The notes: generated by a model from the sequence alone, not told the origin. 64,000 nt of DNA from Blautia sp. OF03-15BH (GCF_003463065.1 NZ_QSCM01000002.1:216762-280761); one strand, 5' to 3'. Shown: positions 42,259 to 49,953, counted from the first letter of the stretch. Made by a program: numbers and translations.

Positions 42259-43260
42259 ATGGGAGATCTTTATTTAGCCAGCGAAAAACGGTATGAGAAA
42301 ATGACCTACAACCGGGTTGGAAAAAGCGGTCTGAAATTTCCTGCCGTTTCTCTTGGATTCTGGCATAATTTTGGAAGCAAAGACAACTATGACAATATGA
42401 AAGCAATGTGTAGAAAGGCCTTTGATCTTGGTATCACACAGTTCGACCTTGCCAACAATTATGGACCAGTCTATGGAAGTGCAGAAGAGAATGCCGGACG
42501 GATCCTGCAGGAAGACTTCCGTCCTTACCGGGATGAACTGGTAATTACCTCTAAGGCCGGTTATGACATGTGGCCGGGGCCCTATGGCGACTGGGGAAGC
42601 AAAAAATATCTGACTGCAAGCATTGACCAGAGCCTTTCCCGCCTTCAGCTGGAATATGTTGATATTTTCTATCATCACCGCATGGATCCGGAAACTCCAC
42701 TGGAAGAAACCATGGAAGCTCTGGCATCTATCGTCCACAGCGGCAAAGCCCTCTATGCAGGTATCTCTAATTACAATGAAGAATATACCAGAAAAGCCGC
42801 TGCTATTATGAAAGAACTTCACTGTCCACTGATCGTCAACCAGCGCCGTTATTCTATTTTTGACCGTACCATCGAAGAAGATGGTGTTAAGAAAGGATGC
42901 AAGGAGATCGGCATGGGTATCATTGCCTTCAGTCCACTGGCTCAAGGGCTCCTGACGGACAAATACCTGCACGGAATCCCGTCCGACAGCCGGATTGCGA
43001 GAGACCACCGCTTCCTGAAAGAATCCGCACTGACACCGGAGCGCCTTCATCAGATCGATGAACTGAACCATCTGGCCTTGGAAAGAGGTCAGACACTTGC
43101 ACAGATGGCTCTTTCCTGGATCCTGAAGGATGACGAAGTTGCTTCCGTTCTCATCGGCGCTTCCCGTCCGGAACAGATAGAAGAGAACATCTCCATTGTG
43201 GACCATCTGGATTTTACAGAGGAAGAAATCCGGAAAATTGATGAGATCAGCCTGAAATAA
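42259..43260 (+). CDS. Aldo/keto reductase (YghZ/GpR-like)
   Basis: 333 residues. The catalytic tetrad is visible: Asp in FDLANNYGP with Tyr four or five residues on, Lys in ITSKAGYDMWPG, and His in IFYHHRMD. The MWPGPYGDWGSKKY section is typical of the YghZ group, which reduces L-glyceraldehyde 3-phosphate and methylglyoxal-like aldehydes with NADPH. AAAGGAG nine bases before the ATG. A terminator follows. A methylglyoxal synthase gene lies elsewhere in the window. Confidence 0.9.
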   Translation: MGDLYLASEKRYEKMTYNRVGKSGLKFPAVSLGFWHNFGSKDNYDNMKAMCRKAFDLGITQFDLANNYGPVYGSAEENAGRILQEDFRPYRDELVITSKAGYDMWPGPYGDWGSKKYLTASIDQSLSRLQLEYVDIFYHHRMDPETPLEETMEALASIVHSGKALYAGISNYNEEYTRKAAAIMKELHCPLIVNQRRYSIFDRTIEEDGVKKGCKEIGMGIIAFSPLAQGLLTDKYLHGIPSDSRIARDHRFLKESALTPERLHQIDELNHLALERGQTLAQMALSWILKDDEVASVLIGASRPEQIEENISIVDHLDFTEEEIRKIDEISLK

Positions 43261-43279
43261 CATTACCCTTACAGATGCT

Positions 43280-43342
43280 AAAAATCGTCGTTTTTACCAT
43301 CTCTCCAGATTCTGGCGAGGTCGTAGAAGCGACGATTTTTCT
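43280..43342 (+). terminator. Terminator of the aldo/keto reductase gene
   Basis: AAAAATCGTCG (43280-43290) pairs with CGACGATTTTT (43330-43340), with a nested inner hairpin (CCAG/CTGG). The T-run on the right arm and the A-run on the left make it usable on either strand. Confidence 0.7.
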
Positions 43343-43416
43343 ATCCAAAAATGTGGATGACTACATCTCTGTAGTCCATTAAAACCCACTTCGCTGAAGA
43401 ATATCTTCTGAACCGT

Positions 43417-43453
43417 CATATAGTTTACATAATTTACTTATGTAAACTATATG
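43417..43453. repeat. Long AT-rich palindrome resembling Xer half-sites
   Basis: CATATAGTTTACATAA (43417-43432) and its exact complement (43438-43453) flank a 5-base centre TTTAC. The inner 11 bases of each arm read TTATGTAAACT, which matches the XerD-side arm of the Bacillus dif site. It lies between two convergent genes and their terminators. It could be a recombination site or an operator. Confidence 0.55.
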
Positions 43454-43488
43454 AAAAATTTAGGAAATATCACTTTCACAGACAAAAC

Positions 43489-43521
43489 AAGGCATGTATC
43501 TGTCTCATCGATACATGCCTT
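43489..43521 (-). terminator. Terminator of lexA
   Basis: AAGGCATGTATC (43489-43500) pairs perfectly with GATACATGCCTT (43510-43521) with a 9-nt loop. On the minus strand it is followed by GTTTTGT. Confidence 0.65.
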
Positions 43522-43534
43522 GTTGACCTTCTGG

Positions 43535-44152
43535 TCAATGCAGAAACCGGAAAACTCCAATGACCTTCCCAAGAATCTGTACCTCATCTGTAATGATCGG
43601 ATCCATCGCATCATTCTGCGGCTGAAGCCGATAATGTCCGTTCTCTTTATAAAAAGTCTTAACGGTTGCTGAATCATCCAGAAGAGCAACCACAATCTCA
43701 CCATTCTCAGCAGTATTTTTCTGTTCGATCAGAAGATGATCCCCATTAAAAATCCCGGCATTGATCATACTTTCACCTTTTACTGTAAGCATAAAAGTAG
43801 GATTCTTCGGAACATATTCGGCTGGAATCGGAAAATAGCTGTCTACATTTTCTGTAGCCAGAATTGGTTCACCGGCAGCGACACGACCTACCATAGGAAC
43901 ATTTACCAGTTCCCGGCGGACCATATTGAAATTCTCATCCAGAATCTCAATCGCGCGAGGTTTGGTCGGATCCCGGCGGATATAACCGTTTTTCTCAAGT
44001 GTTTCCAGATGTGCATGAACAGAAGAGGTAGATTTGAGATTAACTGCTTCACAAATCTCACGTACTGCCGGCGGAAATCCGCGGTTCATGATCTGGTCTT
44101 TGATATATTCCAGGATTTCTTCCTGTTTTTTTGTGATTTTTCCATATGCCAT
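43535..44152 (-). CDS. lexA: LexA repressor
   Basis: 205 residues. Winged helix-turn-helix (REICEAVNLKSTSSVHAHLETLE, about 27-50), the Ala-Gly cleavage site in GRVAAGEPI, catalytic Ser in TVKGESMINAGI and Lys in VKTFYK. It represses DNA damage genes and cleaves itself with RecA. GGAGG nine bases before the ATG at 44152 fixes the start. Four LexA-type boxes lie between it and the divergent LysM gene, so lexA itself is under SOS control. Confidence 0.95.
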   Translation of the reverse strand: MAYGKITKKQEEILEYIKDQIMNRGFPPAVREICEAVNLKSTSSVHAHLETLEKNGYIRRDPTKPRAIEILDENFNMVRRELVNVPMVGRVAAGEPILATENVDSYFPIPAEYVPKNPTFMLTVKGESMINAGIFNGDHLLIEQKNTAENGEIVVALLDDSATVKTFYKENGHYRLQPQNDAMDPIITDEVQILGKVIGVFRFLH

Positions 44153-44227
44153 AACTGAATACCTCCGGAAATTCAACGGATCTGTTTTTGATCCTTTCAA
44201 ATGCTGTGCATTTTGTTAATTAGAAAA

Positions 44228-44256
44228 ATTATATCATGTCCTCTCTGAAATTGCAA
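44228..44256 (-). promoter_or_regulatory. Promoter of lexA
   Basis: On the minus strand TTGCAA (44251-44256) and TATAAT (44228-44233) are 17 bases apart. A LexA-type box (44254-44267) overlaps the -35. Confidence 0.65.
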
Positions 44257-44357
44257 ACAAATATTCGACAGTTTTTATCCGAAAATATGTTCGTTTTTCT
44301 GTTGACAAACATTTGTTCGTGTATTATAATTGTTTTCATCAAGCAAACAGATGTTCG
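44254..44357. promoter_or_regulatory. Four LexA (SOS) boxes
   Basis: Boxes fitting CGAAC-N4-GTTCG with one or two changes: CAAACAAATATTCG (44254-44267), CGAAAATATGTTCG (44280-44293), CAAACATTTGTTCG (44306-44319) and CAAACAGATGTTCG (44344-44357). They cover the promoters of lexA and of the LysM gene. Confidence 0.8.
44302..44330 (+). promoter_or_regulatory. Promoter of the YneA-like gene
   Basis: Perfect hexamers TTGACA (44302-44307) and TATAAT (44325-44330) with a 17-base spacer. A LexA box (44306-44319) lies inside the spacer, so repression should be tight until DNA damage. Confidence 0.85.
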
Positions 44358-44376
44358 CATTCAGGGAGGTTATGAT

Positions 44377-44721
44377 ATGAACGAAAGGAAAAATCAAAAA
44401 CACCGTAAAACAAGAATCAGAAGATATACCTGTCTTTCCATTCTTTTGTTTGTTCTTTGTCTTACAGGGATCACTTACAGTAAGATGACTGTGGAGGCGA
44501 CACAGAAAAAAGCGCAGGGACCTTATAAATACTATACAGAGGTACGAGTACAGCGCGGAGATACCTTATGGGGAATTGCAAATGAATATATAGATGACCG
44601 CGTATATGATTCTCTTGATGCGTATATCAATGAGATCCGGGAGATCAATTCCATCAGCTATAACCGTATTTATAACGGTCAGCAGCTGATTGTTCCGTAT
44701 TACTCTGATACACTGCGTTAA
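44377..44721 (+). CDS. LysM membrane protein, YneA-like SOS cell-division inhibitor
   Basis: 114 residues: basic N-terminus, one transmembrane helix (about 21-40), and a LysM domain (about 55-108; VQRGDTLWGIANEY and YNGQQLIVPY). The size, layout and SOS-regulated position divergent to lexA match B. subtilis YneA, which delays division after DNA damage. GGGAGG before the ATG at 44377 rules out longer starts that would read through the promoter. Function is inferred from position and build. Confidence 0.82.
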   Translation: MNERKNQKHRKTRIRRYTCLSILLFVLCLTGITYSKMTVEATQKKAQGPYKYYTEVRVQRGDTLWGIANEYIDDRVYDSLDAYINEIREINSISYNRIYNGQQLIVPYYSDTLR

Positions 44722-44729
44722 ATATCTTT

Positions 44730-44772
44730 CTGCCGGCAGAAAACACTCCTTTTTGCCGGCAGTTTTCTTTTT
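44730..44772 (+). terminator. Terminator of the YneA-like gene
   Basis: CTGCCGGCA (44730-44738) pairs with TGCCGGCAG (44754-44762), followed by TTTTCTTTTT. Confidence 0.85.
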
Positions 44773-44934
44773 CTACTTGCCTGTTTTTTCAGAAATGCTA
44801 TAATGAGATTATTCAGACACAAATGGATTGAGCGAGTGCAAAGAAAGCATTTATAAGCAGATGACAGAAGATAAGGCACATTGCTGATAAACGCTTTCCA
44901 GACAGTAAACAACAGCAGAAAGGACTTCTTGTAT

Positions 44935-45165
44935 ATGCGCAGAGAAAAATTCAAAATGGAACGTCCGAATCTGGTCCAGCCAGGTGATCATGTGGAGATC
45001 ACAGAGATCCAGACGAATATGAATTACAGTTATATCATTGAACCGGCTGTGGCCATGTCCGGATGTTTCAAAGCTCCGGAACGGCTGAAATCCAGAGAAG
45101 GAACCATCATCAGTGTAGATAATACACCAAGAGGCTTCATTGTGACTGCAGAATTTGATGAATGA
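44935..45165 (+). CDS. Small hypothetical protein
   Basis: 76 residues beginning MRREKFKMERPNLVQPGDHV. The VQPGDHVEITEI and REGTIISVDNTPRGFIVTAEF sections have the turn pattern of small beta-barrel (SH3/KOW-like) folds, but I do not recognise the family. AAAGGA lies about eleven bases before the ATG; an ATG at 44956 is the alternative. A promoter-like TTGCCT and TATAAT (16 apart) lies upstream near 44778-44805. Confidence 0.6.
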   Translation: MRREKFKMERPNLVQPGDHVEITEIQTNMNYSYIIEPAVAMSGCFKAPERLKSREGTIISVDNTPRGFIVTAEFDE

Positions 45166-45210
45166 ATAATCAATGGGGAACTTTTCCCCGGAAAGGCAGA
45201 AGATAACGTT

Positions 45211-45879
45211 ATGAAAACTATTTTTAAAGCAGAAAGTACTGTATTGTTTCAAGGAGATTCCATCACCGACTGGGGACGTGACGGCGGTTTACTGATGGAT
45301 ATGTTTCCGGAAGGAGGCGGTGCTCTGGGAAAAGGCTATGCTTACAGAGCTGCCAAAATTTATGAATTGTTATTTCCGAATCATCCGGTAAAATTTATAA
45401 ACAGAGGCGTTTCCGGCGACAGATGCCAGAATCTGCTGGAAAGATATCAGAAGGATATTCTGGAAGTACATCCGGATTATCTGTCCATCATGATCGGAAT
45501 CAATGACACCTGGAGAAGGTATGATTCCAACGATATTACTTCAAAAGAACAGTTTGAAGCGAATCTGACCGAACTTCTGGAGAAGATCAAAAAAGACCTT
45601 CCGGATACAAAGCTTATGCTTATCGAACCATTTTTGGTTCCAACAGATCCGGAAAAAGAAGTTTTCTGGGAAGATCTCGGCCCCAAGATTGAAGTTACAC
45701 GCCACCTTGCCAGAAAATATGCAGATGTATATCTGCCGATGAACGGAATCCTGACCAATTGCCTGATCGAGAAAGTGCCGACAGAAGATCTGAGTTATGA
45801 TGGCGTGCATCTTTCTGATCCCGGCTGTGCAATTATGGCCAGAGAATATCTGAAAGCATGGGCATCCATAGAAGCATAA
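45211..45879 (+). CDS. SGNH/GDSL-type esterase
   Basis: 222 residues. Block I FQGDSITDWGRD with the nucleophile Ser, the Gly of block II in NRGVSGDR, block III GINDTWRR, and block V YDGVHLSDPG with the Asp/His pair. No signal peptide, so it acts in the cytoplasm. The family deacylates a wide range of esters; in gut Clostridia such proteins are often sugar-ester deacetylases, but nothing adjacent decides this. Confidence 0.88.
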   Translation: MKTIFKAESTVLFQGDSITDWGRDGGLLMDMFPEGGGALGKGYAYRAAKIYELLFPNHPVKFINRGVSGDRCQNLLERYQKDILEVHPDYLSIMIGINDTWRRYDSNDITSKEQFEANLTELLEKIKKDLPDTKLMLIEPFLVPTDPEKEVFWEDLGPKIEVTRHLARKYADVYLPMNGILTNCLIEKVPTEDLSYDGVHLSDPGCAIMAREYLKAWASIEA

Positions 45880-45956
45880 AATCTGATTCCAATCCAAATG
45901 GAAATTTTTTATCCTGAAAGCCATCAAACATAAGACAGTAGAAAATTGGTAAATCT

Positions 45957-46002
45957 CCACAGATCTATTTGAAAAACATGTGTTTGTCGTATAGATCTAT
46001 GG
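45957..46002. repeat. Inverted repeat upstream of the Xer-like gene
   Basis: CCACAGATCTAT (45957-45968) and ATAGATCTATGG (45991-46002) pair with one mismatch around a 22-base centre that contains GAAAAACATGTGTTTGTC. It lies 35 bases before the recombinase gene. XerS genes of streptococci carry their dif site at this kind of position, but a terminator or operator is equally possible. Confidence 0.45.
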
Positions 46003-46036
46003 GGTACTCTTTTCCAGATCAGAAAGGATTTTTTAT

Positions 46037-47098
46037 ATGCCTGAGCGAATCACTTACCACGACGAACAAGATGTGGAAAACACCTTAAAGCTTCGTGATG
46101 TTTTAAAAACACTTCCCGGATTTTGCCGGGATTATTTCCGTGCCATGGAACCGACTACTTCTACCAAAACCAGAATCTCTTACGCATATGATATCCGTGT
46201 TTTTTTTCGTTTCCTGAAAGAACGAAATCCATCCCTGCGTACCATGGATATCCGGGATTTCCCGGTATCTGTTCTGGATCAGCTGGAGGCTGTGGACATC
46301 GAGGAATATCAGGAATATCTGAAGGTCTATGAGGCTTCTGACTGCGAAAAACAGATTACCAACGGGGAACGTGGGCTGAAAAGAAAAATGTCGGCTCTCC
46401 GGAGCTTCTATACCTACTATTACAAACGTCAGGTAATTTCCAGTAATCCGACTCTTCTGGTCGATATGCCGAAAATCCACGAAAAATCCATCATCCGTCT
46501 GGAAGCCAATGAAACAGCCTCTCTCCTGGATTATATCGAACATGGAGGCGATGAACTTACCGGTCAGCGGAAAATGTACTATGAAAAGACAAAAGCCCGG
46601 GATCTGGCTATTGTGACCCTTCTCCTTGGAACCGGTATCCGTGTTTCTGAATGCGTGGGGCTTGACATTCAGGATATTGATTTTGACAACAACGGGATCC
46701 GTATCGTACGAAAAGGCGGCAATGAAACCATTGTTTATTTTGGTGACGAGGTTGCGGATGCCTTGAAGGCTTACCTTCCGGTACGGGCTGCCATCACTCC
46801 TGTCGCCGGTCATGAGAACGCTCTCTTCTATTCTACCCAACGCCGCCGAATAGGTGTTCAGGCTATAGAAAATATGGTAAAAAAATATGCCCGTGCGATC
46901 ACGACGACCAAAAAAATCACACCGCATAAGCTTCGCAGTACCTATGGCACAAGCCTTTACCGCGAAACCGGTGATATCTATCTGGTAGCCGAGGTGCTCG
47001 GACACAAAGACGTCAATACGACCCGTAAACATTATGCTGCCATGGGCGAAGACCGCCGACGTCAGGCTGCTTCCGCCGTTCATCTGCGGAAAGATTGA
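46037..47098 (+). CDS. XerS-like tyrosine recombinase
   Basis: 353 residues. N-terminal SAM-like domain (about 25-155) and catalytic domain with Arg in LGTGIRVSECVGL, Lys in VRKGGNE, HKLRSTYG (His-x-x-Arg), His in VLGHKDVNT and Tyr in KHYAAMG. Length (about 355) and motifs such as KARDLAIVTLLLGTG match XerS, the single-recombinase chromosome dimer resolution system, rather than 300-residue XerC/XerD. AAAGGA lies before the ATG. Core-type codon use suggests a chromosomal housekeeping gene, not a phage integrase. Confidence 0.8.
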   Translation: MPERITYHDEQDVENTLKLRDVLKTLPGFCRDYFRAMEPTTSTKTRISYAYDIRVFFRFLKERNPSLRTMDIRDFPVSVLDQLEAVDIEEYQEYLKVYEASDCEKQITNGERGLKRKMSALRSFYTYYYKRQVISSNPTLLVDMPKIHEKSIIRLEANETASLLDYIEHGGDELTGQRKMYYEKTKARDLAIVTLLLGTGIRVSECVGLDIQDIDFDNNGIRIVRKGGNETIVYFGDEVADALKAYLPVRAAITPVAGHENALFYSTQRRRIGVQAIENMVKKYARAITTTKKITPHKLRSTYGTSLYRETGDIYLVAEVLGHKDVNTTRKHYAAMGEDRRRQAASAVHLRKD

Positions 47099-47103
47099 TC
47101 AGA

Positions 47104-47733
47104 TCACAGTTCCAGTATCTCCCGGATCAGTTCCATGTGAGGATGATCGAGATCTGCCTGGAAAATATCAATACCATTTAAATTAGCGCATCTTTCGGTA
47201 AATGCCGGGAAAAGAAAGCCACATTCCGGTCTTCCTGGTTCATAATCGCCGTGTACAGGGCAAATAGCACAGATTATGAACTGATAGACCTCTTCGGATT
47301 CCCACTGGCTTTCTTTGTCCATTCCCTTTCTTGGGACATCGTAGCTTCCGTGGAAGAAATAGACGGCATAGGGGCCATGGCTTTTGTAGATCCCGCCGAT
47401 CTTCTCATAAAACACATCCAGAAGCGCATCATTCTTCAATCCACAGCTTTTCAGAGCCATGAGAAGCTGCCAGACGCTTCCCGGTTTCTGGTCATTTTCC
47501 GTGAATGTGTACTCTCTCAGATTCTTGTTTGTATCTGCAAAAGGAATCTCTTTTGCAATCGCCAGATTTTCCGCCTGCTCGTTGAGCTTCAGCTTCAGAA
47601 AATGGCGGTTAAACGTGGCATCCACATAACCCTCCTCATCCATATAAGCTCCCGCGATCCGGTCAAAACAGTTTCTTTTTACCGTCATTCGTCTGGTAAG
47701 CTCCAGCATATCTTCCCGGTTGATCTTACGCAT
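47104..47733 (-). CDS. DUF4317-like protein
   Basis: 209 residues from the ATG at 47733, chosen because GAAGGAGG lies six bases upstream. The N-terminus (MRKINREDMLELTRRMTVKR, then CFDRIAGAYMDEEG) and the VYQFIICAICPV and GFLFPAFTERCANLNGI sections match DUF4317 proteins of Clostridia. Members I know are about 400 residues long, so this is a short, one-domain form. Function unknown. Convergent with the recombinase gene, six bases apart. Confidence 0.72.
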   Translation of the reverse strand: MRKINREDMLELTRRMTVKRNCFDRIAGAYMDEEGYVDATFNRHFLKLKLNEQAENLAIAKEIPFADTNKNLREYTFTENDQKPGSVWQLLMALKSCGLKNDALLDVFYEKIGGIYKSHGPYAVYFFHGSYDVPRKGMDKESQWESEEVYQFIICAICPVHGDYEPGRPECGFLFPAFTERCANLNGIDIFQADLDHPHMELIREILEL

Positions 47734-47856
47734 CGTTTCCTCCTTCTGTAACATTTGAACGCAGATAAGTGGTTTTATTTTTTTGAAAACGTTTTCCTAT
47801 TTTCTTCAGATAAAAAACGGTCAAAATCGTTCTTTCCTATATAGTGAAGTGAGAAA

Positions 47857-47891
47857 AAGCCTGTCACTGAACTTCTGTCAGCAACAGGCTT
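47857..47891. terminator. Hairpin in the gap before DUF4317
   Basis: AAGCCTGT (47857-47864) pairs with ACAGGCTT (47884-47891). It lies upstream of the DUF4317-like gene, in the 320-bp gap that also holds the tandem repeats. Confidence 0.45.
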
Positions 47892-47909
47892 CTTACTCAT
47901 AGGTTTTTC

Positions 47910-47980
47910 TGTCTCGCCAATGATGTCAATTTTTTGTCTCGTCACTTGATGTCATTATTTCTGTCTCGTCATATGATGTC
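47910..47980. repeat. Three tandem 18-19-bp repeats
   Basis: TGTCTCGCCAATGATGTC (47910-47927), TGTCTCGTCACTTGATGTC (47935-47953) and TGTCTCGTCATATGATGTC (47962-47980), spaced 25 and 27 bases apart. T-rich spacers lie between. The pattern resembles protein binding arrays such as transposon ends, but no transposase gene is near. Confidence 0.7.
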
Positions 47981-48056
47981 GTTTTATCTCAAATCCAAAA
48001 AGTCTTGCTGTGCAGGCACAAACAGCCTTTTGAACTTTCGATCATGATATCTAATA

Positions 48057-48284
48057 TTATGCTACAGCAAATTTCTGGACTGTTTTATTGAAATCCTGAT
48101 TCTCTCCATGGCACTGAACCACAAGAATATTACCAGTCCCCAGGCTGATCACTCCTAACAGTGACTTTGCGTCTACAATAGCACGACCATTCGCCAAATC
48201 AATATCGAAATCACATTTTTCAGCTGCCTGTACCAGCTCAGTGGCATCTTCCACTGCATTTAATTTAATCTTAGTCTGAGCCAT
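48057..48284 (-). CDS. HPr-family protein without the catalytic His (Crh-like)
   Basis: 75 residues. The regulatory-Ser section DAKSLLGVISLG (Ser41) matches HPr residues around Ser46, but where HPr has its phospho-His (HARPA) this protein has VEDATELV, with no His. This is the pattern of Crh, which takes part in carbon catabolite repression through Ser phosphorylation and cannot carry sugar phosphotransferase phosphate. GGAAGG lies upstream; the ATG at 48284 gives the family length. Role is inferred. Confidence 0.8.
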   Translation of the reverse strand: MAQTKIKLNAVEDATELVQAAEKCDFDIDLANGRAIVDAKSLLGVISLGTGNILVVQCHGENQDFNKTVQKFAVA

Positions 48285-48347
48285 AAAAATGGAACCTTCC
48301 TTTCCCAGATTGCAGATGTTTTCTGCGTTTTTCTTCTGACTGATCAT

Positions 48348-48376
48348 ACTATACACTGCTCGCTTTTATTTGTCAA
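48348..48376 (-). promoter_or_regulatory. Promoter of the HPr-like gene
   Basis: On the minus strand TTGACA (48371-48376), 17-base spacer, TATAGT (48348-48353). Confidence 0.75.
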
Positions 48377-48568
48377 CAAAAATGAAAATCTCGGTTTTCC
48401 ATTGAAAAATCGTGATTTTTTATTGATTTTTACTTGCTATACAAAAGATTTTCCTTGTTTTTTCGGTAGTATGCCAGTACTTTTGAAAAGAGGGCTTTTC
48501 TATGAAAACGTTTCCAAAGCTTTTTACAAAAAACTTTCAAAAAATTTGTATAAGAGTTACGTAAAAAA

Positions 48569-48593
48569 CGCCGGAAGCAAACTCCGGCGTTTT
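48569..48593. terminator. Bidirectional GC-rich hairpin
   Basis: AACGCCGGA and TCCGGCGTT form a short-loop stem with A-run and T-run on either side, just downstream of the dtd transcript on the minus strand. Confidence 0.7.
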
Positions 48594-48600
48594 CCTGGTC

Positions 48601-48750
48601 AAGCGGATATTCGCAATCCGCTTCGCTACTTGCTCATAACCGAATGCTGCTTTGCAGCTTATCAGGAGTGGCTTGCACCACTCCTAATACAAGCAAGTCC
48701 CCTGCTTATTGCTTTGCACAATTGAAGCAGGGGACTTGCTTGATTCGGTT
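48601..48750 (-). repeat. Cloverleaf-like hairpin cluster with dispersed repeat (copy 2)
   Basis: An outer stem AACCGAAT (48638-48645) with ATTCGGTT (48743-48750) encloses three hairpins: GCTGC/GCAGC (48646-48658), AGGAGTGG/CCACTCCT (48664-48685), and a long one AAGCAAGTCCCCTGCTT...AAGCAGGGGACTTGCTT (48691-48741). A further hairpin AAGCGGAT/ATCCGCTT (48601-48622) lies outside. The long hairpin is a relative of that at 13477-13527. It begins three bases after the dtd stop, so it would be in the dtd 3' UTR. Confidence 0.6.
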
Positions 48751-48753
48751 AAC

Positions 48754-49203
48754 CTATGCAAAAGTATTTTCATCAAGAATGATGGTGAAAGGTCCATCAT
48801 TACAGAGTTCCACTTTCATCTCTGCTCCGAATACTCCATGTTCGACTACCGGAACACTCTCTCTGCAATGCTTCAGCATATATTCATAGAGCTTCTCAGC
48901 TTCAGCAGGGGGGCCTGCTTCTGTAAAGCTTGGCCGGTTTCCATGACGGCAGTTTGCGTAAAGTGTAAACTGCGATACCAGAAGGATTTCTCCATCTACG
49001 TCCTTCAAAGAAAGATTTGTCTTTCCATTTTCGTCTTCAAAAATCCGAAGACCAAGCATTTTTTTCAGATACTTGTCAGCGATCGCTTCATCATCCGAAG
49101 CACCTATTCCTACAAAAACCAGAAAACCCTTTTTGATCTTTCCGACAACTTCCTGATCTACCGTGACGGATGCACGGGTCACTCTCTGTATTACTAGTCT
49201 CAT
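48754..49203 (-). CDS. dtd: D-aminoacyl-tRNA deacylase
   Basis: 149 residues, standard length. MRLVIQRVTRASVTVD, the SQFTLYANCRHGNRPSF motif and a GxMxVxLxNDGPFT-like section (AEMKVELCNDGPFTIIL) are diagnostic. The enzyme hydrolyses D-amino acids and Gly from tRNA. It overlaps the upstream kinase-like gene by 4 nt and is followed by the hairpin cluster. Confidence 0.96.
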   Translation of the reverse strand: MRLVIQRVTRASVTVDQEVVGKIKKGFLVFVGIGASDDEAIADKYLKKMLGLRIFEDENGKTNLSLKDVDGEILLVSQFTLYANCRHGNRPSFTEAGPPAEAEKLYEYMLKHCRESVPVVEHGVFGAEMKVELCNDGPFTIILDENTFA

Positions 49204-49835
49204 TTCTTACTGGCAGCCGCTTCCTTGATCGCAACAAAGTTCAGGATTGCCTCTACAGAACCCTCAATGCCACAGGCACTGCTGTCTATGCAGAGCTGAT
49301 AGCTGGCTGCATCTCCCCATTTCTTATTAGAATAATAGTTATAGTAGCTGGCACGTTTTTTATCTGTTTTCAGAATGGAATCCTTTGCCTTGGAATCCGT
49401 CAGATCATATTTGGCTGCAATACGACGGATACGGCTTTCAAGCGGTGCATGAACAAAGACAGACACCAGATTCGGATTTTCAGCCAGTGCATAATCTGCA
49501 CAACGTCCAACCATGACACAAGGACCTTCTTTAGCGATTTCCTTGATGGCGTTAAACTGAGCCAGAAAAACTTTATGATTGATCGGCATATCTGCAAAAG
49601 CAGAAGACGAATAACCCATGGAATAGGTATCCATTACCAGAGAATACAAGAAACTGTTCGTCGGGCGCTCATCGTGATTTTCAAAAATCTCCTGACACAT
49701 ACCGCTGTCTTTCGCTGCGCGGTCAAGAAGCTCACTGTCATAACATTTGATCCCGAGTCTTTCTGCTACTTTCTCACCGATCTCTCTTCCGCCACTTCCA
49801 TACTGTCTTCCGATTGTAATAATTGATTTTGCCAT
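49200..49835 (-). CDS. Cytidylate-kinase-like protein
   Basis: 211 residues from the ATG at 49835. P-loop-like start IITIGRQYGSGGREIGEKVAERLG, then CVMVGRCADYAL and a basic region RIRRIAAKYDL. This family is common in Clostridia, is related to cytidylate kinase (AAA_26), and has an unproven substrate. It is not the essential cmk, which has a longer NMP-binding region. It overlaps dtd, so the two are co-expressed. Confidence 0.82.
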   Translation of the reverse strand: MAKSIITIGRQYGSGGREIGEKVAERLGIKCYDSELLDRAAKDSGMCQEIFENHDERPTNSFLYSLVMDTYSMGYSSSAFADMPINHKVFLAQFNAIKEIAKEGPCVMVGRCADYALAENPNLVSVFVHAPLESRIRRIAAKYDLTDSKAKDSILKTDKKRASYYNYYSNKKWGDAASYQLCIDSSACGIEGSVEAILNFVAIKEAAASKK

Positions 49836-49953
49836 ACACAACACGTCCTTTCCTGATTCACTCAAAACGATATGGCAAGCCATTTACAACCTACCACAAA
49901 GAATGAATTCTTCTTTTGTGAATAGTATAGCATGAAAACAAAAAAATGTACAT

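Noticed and set aside
46103..47083. Long antisense frame across the XerS-like gene
   Set aside because: The plus-strand gene has all catalytic motifs and a ribosome binding site; the antisense frame has no domain.
47910..47980. CRISPR array
   Set aside because: Only three repeats of 18-19 bases with spacers of 7-8 bases; far too short for a CRISPR array, and no cas gene is present.
48638..48750. tRNA gene in the cloverleaf-like cluster
   Set aside because: Stems have wrong lengths and there is no T-loop or anticodon loop pattern, so it is described as a repeat/hairpin cluster.
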